DNA from: Opisthocomus hoazin
Lineage: Eukaryota; Chordata; Aves; Opisthocomiformes; Opisthocomidae
Direction of reading: 5' to 3'
Assembly (NCBI RefSeq): GCF_030867145.1
Contig: NC_134428.1
Span: 26,265,320 to 26,329,319 of the forward strand
Length of the DNA: 64,000 bases
A model generated the notes under the pieces. The model had not been told where the DNA came from. It did no database searches and saw only the letters and a list, made by a program, of their open reading frames with translations. Both the position numbers and the translations under genes were made by a program. Shown here piece by piece: positions 42,481 through 54,339 of the stretch. How positions within the stretch are numbered: position 1 is the stretch's first letter; each line of letters begins with the position of its first letter.

Positions 42481-44599
42481 ATACATGGAAACCCCTGAAA
42501 TTTATGGAAAGAAATATCACGTCACCTCAGGACATGGAGGCACAGAGAGAAGCAGCCAGATCATAAACCATCAGGTTCTTGCGCTTCAGACCAGACAGAT
42601 TCCAGAAGGCTGCCGGAGTGAAGGCAGCTCCAGCACAGGGGCAGAAGCAAGAGCGGCTGCGGTGCAGCCCGGCCGAAGGTGCTTGGCCGAAGGTGCGTGG
42701 CTGCGGGGTGCAGCTCCATCCCGCAGCACCCGCAGAGCTGGCAGGTACCCCTGACCCCTGCGTGGGCATGTCCCTCACGGGGCATTCGTGAGCAGACCTG
42801 GGATTTTGGCCAGTTAAAGGACTATCGCTAGCCAGGTGCCTCACATCATTTTCAGACTATGCCCGGCTAACCTGATCAGGGGTTTGGTTTTTTTCCAAAA
42901 CCACAAAATGAATGTGTGTCATTCTAATAGCTCTGTGTACATTGTATCTCATCTGTATTCAGCACATCACCAAAATGTGAAGAAGAAAATAGCCCCTGAA
43001 AATAAAAGTATGAGAGATAGGAGGAGACACCAGCCATGAAAAAAGCAAACAGCTCCCTGCCTGTACTCCGACTTCCCAGTGCCTCTGTCACACCCACGCC
43101 CTCTGAGCTGCTATGTACAGCTCTTAGTGGGTTTGGACTCATCAATGTTCAGAAACATTAATATAATCTGCTCTGAGATGTGCACATATTATCCATATCG
43201 AAATGTAAAATAGGCAAGAAGCAGCATATTTTTGGTGATTTTTTTTTCCTTTGTGCATTTTAGCTCAGAACAATCTAATATTAAAAAACCCAGTGCTCGC
43301 CTCCAATAGCTTAAATGTCAGTTTTCTATTATTTTTACAGTCTGGTCTCAAGGGTTATAAAGGGCACCACATTGCACTCAGCAGTGAAGAATTACAGAGC
43401 TTTCCCTTTACATGATGGCAGAATAAGAAGCATCATCCAAGAGAGCTGGAAGTAATGCCTTTCCCAACCTTTCCCCTGACCTCCGGTTGGAACAAGAACA
43501 CGACTTAGTAAGGAAGGGACGACAAAGGTCCTCCAACACACAAGGATGACGTTTCCCATCAAAAAGCCTCTTTGTTTAACTAGAGTGGCTGGAAGACTTG
43601 TAAATGCTGAGGATGAGGAATGTAGCCATGGCAAAAGGGGCGACCTGTTGTGACAGCGTTAGATCTCGGTGCTGAGATTGCTGGCTGGTAGGGCCCCAGA
43701 TCCACATGACATTGACGGCAAGGTGGGCACTGCTGCCGTAAAATTGCAGGATCCTTCGATCATGAGATTATCAGAAAAAATGAGCATTTTGCAGAGGCCG
43801 CTGACCTCAGGCGAAGCATGGTCCCGCGGGGCGATGGCTGGCACCCGCTCTCTGCAGGGAGAAGGGACTGGCCCCGCTGCAGCCCCGTGGCCCGTAAAAC
43901 CAGCAGAAATATCTGCCAAAGAGGGATGCTGGGAATGGGGTCCTACTTGTTCACATTTCACGTCTCTGGTGCCTTTATCAGAAACATTAACTCCATGAAT
44001 TCCTCTTGGGCTGCGAGCTTTGCGAGGACGTGAGGATCCCTTCACAAGACAAGATGTTAATACCTCATTTGCATACTCTAGGAGGAAGCTCCCTATGAAA
44101 TCACATAAGTGTAATTTACTTACAGTCTCCAAATCCCCAGCCACATCCAGCTGATGCAAACAAAATCTTGTTATTCAGCTTACGCCAGAAGACTCTGGCA
44201 CCTCCCCCCAGGATGGGAGGATTATCTGAAGCCAGGAGAAGAAATTGGCAGGTCAAACTTCTCCTCATATCCAACAATTTCATGGTTTTATTTTTATCAA
44301 GAAGTTTTAATGGCACAAACAAAACAGCAACAGCCCTGCCCGTAACAGTGACGCCATGGTCCCCACGGCTCGTGTGACAGGGGATGCAGGCGGTGACTGT
44401 GCTGGGGGGCGATGGCTAACCCCGGGGCTGGCGAGAACCAGCGATGCAGCAACGCGGCGGCGGAGGGACCGGTCCGTCCGGAGGGGACCTGCAGGACCAG
44501 AGCCACCCTCAGCCCAGCCACAACACAGCAAAGGCAGAGTTTGGGCGTGCATGTGCTGCTCTGCACTGCACTCCTCTCTCTGGCTGCGTCGGAGCAGGC
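42481..44599. other. Unique mixed DNA, no gene supported
   Basis: AT-rich at 42840-43000 and 43140-43400, GC-rich at 42620-42760 and 44340-44520. Frames up to 166 codons (minus, 43659-44159) have no recognised domains. Confidence 0.45.
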
Positions 44600-44880
44600 C
44601 CAGGCTGGTATGTAGCGGAATTTTCTGGTGTGTTGTGAGTATTTTCTACTCTGTCAACCTTTTCTTTAAATGACATTTGGCTGCAGTGCTAAAAGTACGA
44701 TATTGAAAATCAGTAAGTGGAAAGTGTTTGAAAGCCAATCTAAATCAAATATTACAATATGGTGAAGTTAATCATCTGAAATTAACCTTATAACTGCTTG
44801 AATCGCTCTAATCTATAAAGAAAATCAATATAGGCATATCAAACCCTACTCCAAGCTGCTGTCGGTTCCAGCTGACCATG
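44600..44880. promoter_or_regulatory. AT-rich block, candidate conserved noncoding element
   Basis: CpG-poor with GAAAATCAGTAAGTGG (44705), AAGTTAATCATCTGAAATTA (44764) and GAAAATCAATATAGGC (44820). Sharp GC-to-AT transition on the left. Confidence 0.33.
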
Positions 44881-46560
44881 CAAATGGAAAACAATAGCCA
44901 GTGGCTGCCTATTGCTCCTTACTACATGTTAACACTTCACATGGGGCTGAGACGGTCAGACAAGGATTCCCCAGGGAGACTTGGCCATGAGAAGCAGGCA
45001 AAGGCTCCTGCCCTAAAGAGGCACCATAGCAGCAAAACCCCTCCAAGCCGCTCTCACGGCAGTTACTTTCAGAGAGTCAGTCGGAGCCGTGAGTGACTAA
45101 CAGGCTGTTTCACAAGGAGAATTGATTGTGCCTGGATGAAAAACAGCAGCTCAAGCATCAGCACCCGGCCCCCTCCCAGGCTTCAGCTCAGTCCCCAGGC
45201 GACACCCAAGGTTCCCCCACCACCCTGCCAGCAATCAGACCCAGCTCCGGGCACCAGCCACACGGGTCCCTGCCAGCATCCCCAGCACCGCAGGCACAGC
45301 GCCCACGGCTGCACACCCAGCAGCACCCCCAGGCGAGCACAGCCCCCTGCATCGTGCACCCCACACCACGCACCGACCGCGCTGTGCAGGTGTCCTGGGC
45401 CAGGCCACAGCAGCGGTCCCAAACATAACCACACTGATGCAGCAATGATGCTCCACAGGGATTTGCCCAACGCTGACCAAAGCGACACTGGCCAAAGCAC
45501 CGCGGGCAACATCACTGTGTCCCAGCGAGCAGCTCCAAAGCCCATGTGCATGAATAACCCACCCCAGCGGGAGCTGCAGCCCGGTGTGGGGGGGACGGAG
45601 TGATTACCCTCCTTGTCTAGCCGCATCTCCAAAGTGGCCATCAACACAGCATGTGCTAGGAGGCTCTGGGATATGACAGTGATAAGTGCATTGATAGCAG
45701 ATAGAAATCTATAAATAACAACAGCTTGTCTCAAAAACCTCATTTTAAAATAATGAAGACATTTCTTAAAGTGACAAGTGTCTCAAACATTGATAATAAA
45801 AGCTGGGGGAGGCTCTTTTTGAAGTCTCGGGAACAGATGCAAGGAGTGAGATCTCAGCAGCAACCTGCACAGCCTCAGGAGCCCAGAACTAGTCAGAGCC
45901 AAGCAAAGTGATCACAGGCTTTTCCAGATGCTCCTCATGGACCCCAAATTCAAAGACGAATGAAGGTTCATGAGCAGATGTTGTTGTCCTTGAGCGTGGC
46001 CACCTTGAACCAGCCCTGCCTGTGCTCAGAATGAAGAGCAGCGCTTGGCTCCAAGGTCCCCTTACTGGTAGGGCTCACTGTTCGTGCCAGCTATCCCGAG
46101 GTCAAAATGTTTCCTGCATTACAATGAAGGAAGAAAACAGTGCCAATTTTCTAGCTGCCAATCTGGCGTGTCAGGTCCGGTCTCTTACGCTGATCCTCCA
46201 GCCAGACCAGCCTGTGAGGGTGCAACACCTGCACAGTCCCACCAGCACCAGTGGCATCTCAGTGACAATCTCCAAACCCCAGCGCTGCTCCCCCCAGGGT
46301 GGCCCACAAGGTGGGGGCCAACAGGGAGAGGCCTCAGAGCAGGGCACCCTCCATGCAGCCAAGGCCGCCTGTGCCAGGCAGCCTACTGGTGCGGGCAGAC
46401 AGACAGACATCCTGCAGCGGGCAGACAGCCAGCCCGCACAGCCCGCCCGCAGCAGCGGCAGCACGCGCGTCCCCACGCAGAGGTGACTCTGCACTCACGC
46501 AGCCCGCGGCAGCAGCTCCCCCGTCGCTCACAATTAGCCTTTTGCTCAGCGTCTGTTTCT
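44881..46560. other. Unique mixed DNA, no gene supported
   Basis: Pro/Gln/Ser-coding plus-strand frames (45126-45603, 46022-46635) overlap minus-strand frames of similar length and are not credible genes. No repeat is recognised. Confidence 0.5.
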
Positions 46561-46581
46561 GAAGTTTTTCCTGTGTTTCAG

Positions 46582-46796
46582 ATCAAGATGTACATGATGT
46601 GCTGCCCCAGAAAGAGGGAGGAGAACAAGTACTGAACTGGGAAGAAGCCATCCCAGAAGCAAACACACCAGCTGGGAGGCTGGAAACGCTGTTTGAAGCA
46701 GCAGGTTGCCACAGAGTGATTAAGAACAGCCCTTTGATATTGGAAATGTGTTTTAATGAGTTTTCCGCAATATATACATCCCTTGGGCTCCCCTGA
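46582..46796 (+). other. Weak candidate terminal exon
   Basis: A pyrimidine-rich acceptor (TTTTTCCTGTGTTTCAG, ending 46581) precedes a 70-codon open segment that begins in frame at 46584 and ends at a stop at 46796. The peptide is acidic at its start (DVHDVLPQKEGGEQVLNWEE) and not recognised. No polyadenylation signal is clear close downstream. It could equally be chance or part of a noncoding transcript. Confidence 0.18.
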
Positions 46797-49526
46797 AAAA
46801 GACCTAGCCCAACTCTCCCTTGCCCTCACCCAAAGGGACACCAAGATGTTTAAAAATACTACTTTTTTTAATACTTTAAGCTGAAAGTATTTTAAATAAC
46901 TGGGAGCTTTCTCAGTGCTTAAGAATCTCTTAATTTCTTTAAATTACAAGTAGGAACTGCGTTTTCAGAATCAATACTCAGAATTTACAAACAACTCACC
47001 AGATAAGGAGATTCAATAGCAGAGCTTAGCTGTTACGGGGGAGAGCTGGCAGGAGAGGCTTTCTGTCCAAGCTGCAGCACGGGGCAGTTTTGGCTGTGAC
47101 TCTCAGGCAGACCCATGCTCTCCACATCACAGGAACTTGTTATTTTAGACTTCAAGCTTCTGAGGAAGGGACTGTATCTAATTTAGTGCGAGTAGAGTAC
47201 ACAGTGGCCAGAACAGAGAATCTGTGCCTGCTGAAGCCATGAACTCCTGCCACAGTGGAGAGAGCGAAGAAATAATTGTTAGAGCAACGGCAAATATTAG
47301 CATTCGGGGCTGTCGCAGCGAGGGCTCGGAGAGGGTGGCATTGCAGTAGCAAGCAGGGGTGCCACAGTGGGGACTGGGGCTTGCTGCCCCAGCGCCTCCT
47401 TCACAGACCCTCCAAAAGGGGAGCTGGGGTAAAAGCCCCCAGAGCTGGGACTGCTGTGAGCTCCTCCTCATCTCCCGCAGTGATCCCAGTGTCTGCCCGT
47501 GATCCGCAGAGCAGGGTTAGGCTTGGCAGCCCTTCCTCCACCTCCTCCCAGCACACCCGGGTGCAGTAAGAGGCAACGCAGAGATGACCTGGGCATGTCA
47601 GCAATTACACAACTGTAAAACAGAAGGCAGGTTTTGCCCAATGTCACTAAAACCGTTTACAGCCTATGGGAGAGGACAGTTGTCCCATTAAGAAACCAAA
47701 AGACATTCTGGTTTTCCTCAGCCTCAGGGCTTGGAAACAAGCAACATTTACTGCCTAATTAAATTTTAATATACTGGCAGAGTACAGCTCTTCTTGTGAA
47801 TCTGTGGACAGCATGCCAGATTGTGCAGAAAAAGAGCAGGCTCGAGCTGCCTGCGGCCACCGGCGCCTGCTCCCGGCTGCCGTGGCAGGGTCCCACGCCG
47901 CAGCATCCGCCAGGAGCGGTCACAGTGGCAGCTCCCCACAGCCGCCGTTTGCTTCCACACATGGATGCACCACCCAGGGAGTTGGAGTCTCTCCACAGCA
48001 AAAATGCAGCCAGCAAAAAAGACACAAGTGCTGTGACGCTGAAGAGAAGACCGTGACACAGGCGGCACAGGGGAGGGACAATGCTTTCCCGAGTGGGTCT
48101 GAAGGACAGAGGAGATGGAGCCAGGGATCTGGCTGATGTTTAGCAGGGCACTGGTCTGCCACGTGCACACACATGCAATAGTTTTGCCTCTGAGTTTGTT
48201 ATTTATTCTCCATTGCTTGCTCATAGGCTACATCTGAAGCCAAGCGGCTTCCTCTTCCTAGCAGTGGAGTCCTCAGCAAGCAAAAAAGAGCAGCACTGCT
48301 AGGAAGAGCATTAAATAACAAACTCAGATGCAAAACTACTGCACGCGCTAGGAAGTTGCTCTCCTCGTGCTCCCTGTTTGGCCCCAGCACATCAGCTGCA
48401 CAGCACATGGCCTCCCTCCACCTGAGGCCCACATTGCTGGAGCGGTCCCTTGCCTGCCCTTGCTTTTCCAGGCCCGAGCTCTCACCTGGCTGAGCCTCCC
48501 GAAAAAAGCTTGCTGCTGCCTCTCCTGGTGTCTGCTCTGCTCCTTCCTGCACCAGAACACAAACAGGAGCCCAGCAGACAAGCTCACTGCTCCTGGGTGC
48601 CCCTTTTTATTTCTGCCCAACATGAGCCCTTGCCCGAGTGGCCCTCGATGCCTTGTGACCTGATGGAGACCAGGAGCCAAGCGCGGTCCCAGCCTGGATG
48701 CAGCCAACTGCACAGACATGCCATAGCAAGCAGCGGCTGGGACCTCTTGCATGTTGCTGAGGGTACCAAGGGGCCAGGGGTCCCCAGCCGTTATTTCCTT
48801 GGTAAATAAATGCCTGAAAAGCACCCCGGTGAGAGTAGTCACTGACAGATGGCCAGGAGCAGAGATAGGTCCCGGTACTAAGAATGCTATGATCTTCAAA
48901 TGGGTGATTCCCATCTTTTCACTGTGCCACAGCTCTCCCACCATGAAGCTGCCTGCAAGAAATGTTCACACAAGCCTTCCAGAGCACCGCGCTGAAATAA
49001 GGTGCTGTCAAAACAGCATATATTTGTGCAGCTGCCACAAGGAGTTGTTATTATTGCATTTTTCTTTAATAGAGAGACAAGCGTGCTCCCGTGCACAGAC
49101 GAGTAGCAATCGTCTGTGGCAGTGCTGGGAAGCGAGAGGGAGCTTGGAGAGAACGATGGCCCAGGGCTGCCACACGCGCTAGACAGAAACAGCAGGCTGA
49201 GTTTCAGGTCTAAACCTGCGTAAGTCAGAGCTCTCCTGCTGGCAAGGCAACAGGTCCAAACGCCTCTGGAAACACACGGCTCAATGCGGCGGGGTGCACT
49301 GCTGAGCCACAGACACCCCAGCCCTCGGCTCCCAAGCACCACTTCCCCTAACCACACGCGTGCCTCCCGGGGGCTCTGCCAGCTCCGCCGCAGGCCCAGG
49401 AGCACAGGCTGGACATGGGGCAAAACCCGCTCTGCACGCAGGGATCGGCCACACCACCAACTCCAGAAAATTGCTGCTGCAAGCGCTGGAGGGTGAAACA
49501 GGACTGCAGCGGCCACGGCCAGCTCC
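46797..49526. other. Unique mixed DNA, no gene supported
   Basis: AT-rich patch at 46850-46990 with a small inverted repeat (AATACTTT, 6-base loop, AAAGTATT near 46868). The remainder is mixed, with frames up to 244 codons (minus, 48896-49630) that run into the CA tract and lack domains. Confidence 0.5.
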
Positions 49527-49563
49527 CATACACGCATACACACACATGCACACACACACACGT
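49527..49563. repeat. Interrupted (CA)n microsatellite
   Basis: CATACACGCATACACACACA then TGCACACACACACACG. Interrupted CA units, so less mutable than the pure tract at 23.2 kb. Confidence 0.9.
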
Positions 49564-51199
49564 GCTGACACGCTCTGCATAGCTGCCTGCTCACACAGGA
49601 AAATGCCATGCAATTGAGTAACTGTAACACTCCGTTTCAGTCCAGCCCAGGAACAGCCAGTGTTTGATCAATATTTTCCACAACAGCCACTTCCATGTGA
49701 TAAATGCACTTACAGGGAAGAGGAACAAATTAACCTTCTGGTGCAGATGGCAGCTGCTGCCTGGGAGAAAAGATGGCTCAATTCAGCAGGGAAGCAAGGG
49801 AAGGGCCACAGCCAGGATTCCTACAAAACTGACCATACGAGGCAGCATCTGGGAAGCATTAATGAAAATCAGCGCAGTAGCACCCAGCCACCCATGCACG
49901 GGGAAGCTGGAACAGAGTCTGTCACTGCACATCATCGGTGTGTCTCACAGAGCAGCGGGGAGCGAGACTCCCATGCAGCGAGCAGCAGCAGCTGAGCCAG
50001 TAGATAATAGATATACCTGGGGCAGCTGATAGATGAAGACAGAGAAATTGTGCTGCAGCACCATGCATGTGGGAAGATAAAAGACATCTCTAAAAGCGCT
50101 TCCCAACATCAATCCTTCCACTGGTGACAAATCGTTTGGAGTCAGGGTAATTCAGCAGCTGGCTGGATCAGAGATTATATCGGAGATTTCTCACCCACAG
50201 GGCAATTGGATGCAAATGGCACTGAGTGGAGACATGCTGAAAGGTACAAGTGTGGAAGGTACCATGCACAGGAGCAGCACAGCCCCAGGGAAGTCACAAG
50301 TAAGGACCCAGAAGACTGGAGTGATGGAAAGGCAATTGCCTTTGCTAGGAGAGGAAAGGCAGACAGGCCCAGCACAGGGTGAGTCTCTTCTTTGGGCTAG
50401 CGGTCCACAACCTGTGCTTTATAACTGGAGAAGGCAAGCCAGACTTCCCAAGATGGAGAAAAAGATCAGAAACCACATGCGGATGAAGACATCCATTTCT
50501 TTCTGACTATATATCTCTAGCCATTCAGGTTATTTTTACTCTTCTCCCAGCTGCAAACACGGGGTGAAAATAAGCTCTTACTTCACTGCTCTGTGATCCA
50601 TCATGAACTTGAATTTGTCTGTATCTGAAAGTAACCTTGTGCTGCATCAGCCTCAGCATGAAGAACACAGCAAACAGGATTCAGTATTGGAGCCTGGTCC
50701 GTAAGCTGCACAGGATCTCCGTTTCCTTCTGAATCCCATCCTGCTTCTCTGTCATTGCCAGGTTGCATGGCTTTGTGTTCCTATCACGCTATGGAGACAA
50801 CAGGGGTGCTCAGGGGCCAGGTCCTGTGCAACACTTCCCTAGCCTGGTTAGGTTTTATAAGATCTGAGCACACCTTGCCTGCTGGAAGGAGTGACAAATG
50901 GAGTTGTATACCCACACCCCATAAATGCCTCTCTGCTACTAGCAAAGTGCAGTCCCAGGTGCTCCACAAAACACCCAGAACTGTGTTTATTGTAAAGTGC
51001 TGCTGGGAGAGGGCCACCAGCCAGGCAGCCCATCCTGACCGGGCTTCCCACAAGACGCTCAGTGCCTCCATCGGCACGAGCTGAGGATGAGCCCCGCTCC
51101 ACAGGCGGCCTCAGGGTAGGGGGGTCATGGATGGGCTGGTTCAGGATGACACATCAACTAGCCCTCATCTGCCCTCCACACAGGGGCCACTGACCTGCA
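49564..51199. other. Unique mixed DNA, no gene supported
   Basis: No repeats or exons are recognised. Short AT patch near 50500-50640. Confidence 0.5.
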
Positions 51200-51644
51200 A
51201 TGTCTAAAAACCTACTCCGAAAAGATGACGAATTAAAAAACAGAGCACACGCAACACAGTAACGTGAACTGCAAGGGAGGGAAGTCAAAAAATTGTGTTG
51301 AAAGAAGATGGAAACCTGTTCATATTCTAGTTTCCTGCTGAAACAAATACATAGGGTGTGATTTTGCTGGAAATTCATTAATTTTCCACATATTCCCAGT
51401 AAGTTAATTTATCAACTAGTAACTGCATAAATAGAACAAGCAAAAAAGCTGAAAGTAGATTAAACATTGATGTAAGTATATATTGATTTGAACATTCCTG
51501 TGCCTTTGCTTGTGACACATCAATAAAATTAAATAATATCTTAATAAAATGTCTTGGTAATTATGTCTTTTCCCTTGAGTAAGTATGCCCTCCAGCAATG
51601 TAATTAAAACCAAAATTACATTAACCCTCCAGTGACCATTTGAC
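51200..51644. other. AT-rich unique DNA leading into a poly-A tract
   Basis: AT-rich sequence with AATAAA-type words near 51521 (CAATAAAATTAAATAATATC) and 51543 (TTAATAAAATGTC), followed about 100 bases later by the poly-A run. It could be an old retrocopied 3' end, or simply an AT-rich block; no parent sequence is recognised. Confidence 0.35.
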
Positions 51645-51663
51645 AAAAAAAAAAAAAAAAAAA
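51645..51663 (+). repeat. Poly-A tract (19 A)
   Basis: Uninterrupted A-run. No flanking target-site duplication is visible, so a retroposon tail cannot be claimed. Confidence 0.92.
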
Positions 51664-53399
51664 TCTGGAGTCCAGAGAGTTCTCTGAGCTCTCATGCCCA
51701 GTCAGATTATTCTCGGTGTGCTCAATCTAGCTTTCATGCACGCCTGCATACCCCACTTTCATTTGGACAATGGTGCGAAGAAAGATTGTCTCATTCACAA
51801 CATTCAAATACCAAGAAAGTCAGGCCCATGCTCTGCCTGGGAAAACACAGGTGGCTTGAAAGTTCATTCTTCTGGTGCTGGGAGGACTTGGGTCTCTGAG
51901 CCCTGGTGACTGTCCCCTGCACAAGCACTCCCAAGGCAGTCGGGCAGTGACAAGCCAGAGACAGGCCCCCCGCTGGCACCAAGCAGGATACAGCCCACCC
52001 CGGTCAAGGGGCAGCTCTGCCATGCCACAGGCACGATGCTCCAGACGGACCTGTACTGAGAGGCTACCGAGCTGACTTCTCCTCCCCTGGACCCGGGGAA
52101 GCATGGCAAAGCCAGTGGTTCCCAAGCCTCCAGGGACAAACAGCGCTGACCGGAGTCACACCTGGGGATGGCCCTGTGCTAGCATGGCACTGGTCCCTCC
52201 CAAGAGAAAATCAGTTTGCCAGCGAGATGAACAGGACAGATGGGATAGAAATGAGCATTCACCAAGAGATATTAGACAACCATTTTAAAATTTTGATGAC
52301 TCAGCAAACAGTCTAATTATGGGTCCTGCTGGCTGTGCACTACAGATGTGGAGCCGGGCTTTCCCCCAATGCAGCATGTCCCATACAGACCCAAGCACAG
52401 ACCAGGGATGCTGGGGAAGCTCCCAAGCAGCATCTCAAAAGGCCACCATTTTTGTAACTGCTTCTTGCCTACAGGAAATTATTCCATAGCTACACCATTT
52501 CCAAAGGATGACTGGATTGTTGCTGTCCTCGCTCACAATTCCCAGTCAAAACCAGCCACAAAGTGCCAGATAACCAAGGCATGGCATCTGTCTCTCTCTG
52601 CACGATCAAGGCCACACTCCAAATCCTGGCCTCCACCACCTTATTCTTCACAAACCATTCTTGTTTCCAATCAAACAGCCTCCCCTGGTTCCCTCTGCTC
52701 TGCCAACACTAGCACAAAACCCTCTCTGCCTCCTGCTCCCCTGCCCATCATCTGTTCCCTCCACAACACGGCAGCACAGCCAAAATCCATCTGCCTGGAT
52801 GTGGTAAGCAACAGCCAGCCATGGTCTCCTGGGTCCGGATTTGGGGTCAGCAGTGTGTGTGAGCTCCCTGGGGCAGAGGCAAGACTCTGCGTGCCCTGCT
52901 TGGTCCCTCCTGCAATGGGCTCTGGGCAGAGACGGGGCAGCCCGTGCATGGAGACCTGCTGCTCTTCTCTCCCCCAGCAGCCACCAAGGCACACAGGCTC
53001 CCGTCAGTGCTGCAACCTGAATAAAAAAGCAGCATCGTCCTGGCACATCAGGCAGAAAACAGCAGCTGAAGACCAGGTGTGAGGGTGTGGTCCTCATCAC
53101 CACTTGCAGAAACCCTTCCTCTGCTCCCGGAGAGTCAGCTGGGCTTGCCCGTCCTGTGCAGGCAGCGAGCACTTGCTTGGGCCCCAGCAGCAGCCCCCTC
53201 CTCACACCAGCATGGGGGCACTTGCCACAGCTCTGACCGACAAGCCACTGCTTGGAAATGTCACCAAGAAACTTCGTAATTCACACGAGCACTCGGAGCA
53301 CACAAGAGAGCCCATCATTAACACCTGAGGCAGCAAACCCCTTGTCGTTTCCCATTTGGCAGCGTTGAACGGCCGCTCACCCACCGATGGAGACACTGA
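51664..53399. other. Unique mixed DNA, no gene supported
   Basis: Contains CAGTGGTTCCCAAG at 52113-52126, which resembles a hAT terminal repeat but lacks a partner end. The 244-codon frame at 52348-53082 overlaps a 185-codon minus-strand frame and has no recognised domain. Confidence 0.45.
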
Positions 53400-53600
53400 C
53401 AATATGACCTTTCAGGAACAGAGTAATCTGTTTGCTCCGACTTGGCTGTGTCACACTGTCAGCTTGTCACCAACACTTGCCACTCACATAACCTATTAGT
53501 TGTCCAATTTGTTTTCCTGTCACGGACCTTGATGCTCAGCCCAGTGACTGTGTGCAATTTTAATGCTCTCATTAGTTAATAAAGCACCACTTCGGAATTT
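53400..53600. promoter_or_regulatory. Candidate conserved noncoding element
   Basis: CpG-poor block with GTGCAATTTTAATGCTCTC (53552) and CATTAGTTAATAAAGC (53570). The compositional shift is milder than in the other blocks. Confidence 0.3.
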
Positions 53601-54339
53601 GGGGGGGTAAGAAGTCATCTCTGTCACAACACATCTCCCTCCTCAGCACCCAGCATGTCCCATCATGCTGTGGCATCTTGCCAGAGCTACTCCACGGGAC
53701 AAAAACGTGGCAGCCACTGTCTTGATGGGGCTGCCATGAAAAAAGCCATCCTCCATGTAAAAACCATCTTCCAGCCTGCTCAAGAGACCTGCTGAGGCTG
53801 GACACAAAGGCACCTCCTCTGCCTTGCCCAGAGCTGACCAGATGGACCCCAGCTTGGCTTTAATTTTGCTTCACTTTTGAGCCGTAAAGTGAAGGGTTTT
53901 CAGGCGAGTCCTGCCTGAGAAACACAAGCACAGCCGAGCACTGCCAGGGGCATGGATGGAAGGAGGCAATGGGGACACAGACCAACCAGCTCTGGTGACA
54001 GCTTCAGCAGGAGAAGGGGCATGCAGCAAACGGGGACTTCCAGAGAGCATTATGTCTGACCAGAGGCTTCTCCTCCTGTCCTGATGCTGTGACAGAGGGT
54101 GAAGGTGGTGTTTGTGTCACATCGACACACCTGTCCCCCAGACCCGCGTCCAGGACCTTGGTCCAGCTTCATCAAGTGCTAGACCTGTAAGTCCCAGCAC
54201 TGGAAAACAGAACCTTCCCCCAACCTCCAGAGATGATCACAGCTCCAGATCTGAGCCAAATGCAACACAGCAAAGCCTTTATGTCTTGGCTCGTATCAGG
54301 CAGCATGCTTTGAGGTGACTATACCCTGTGCCGTGCTTC
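53601..54339. other. Unique mixed DNA
   Basis: A 7-base G-run near 53600. No gene or repeat is recognised. Confidence 0.45.

Noticed and set aside
48896..49630. 244-codon minus-strand frame
   Set aside because: Cys/Val-rich segments come from the CA microsatellite, and no domain is recognised.
50400..50422. Another hAT-end-like word (GCGGTCCACAACCTG)
   Set aside because: Match is too short and imperfect, with no subterminal sequence or partner end.
52348..53082. 244-codon plus-strand frame
   Set aside because: Overlaps a 185-codon minus-strand frame and has no recognisable motif or splice context.
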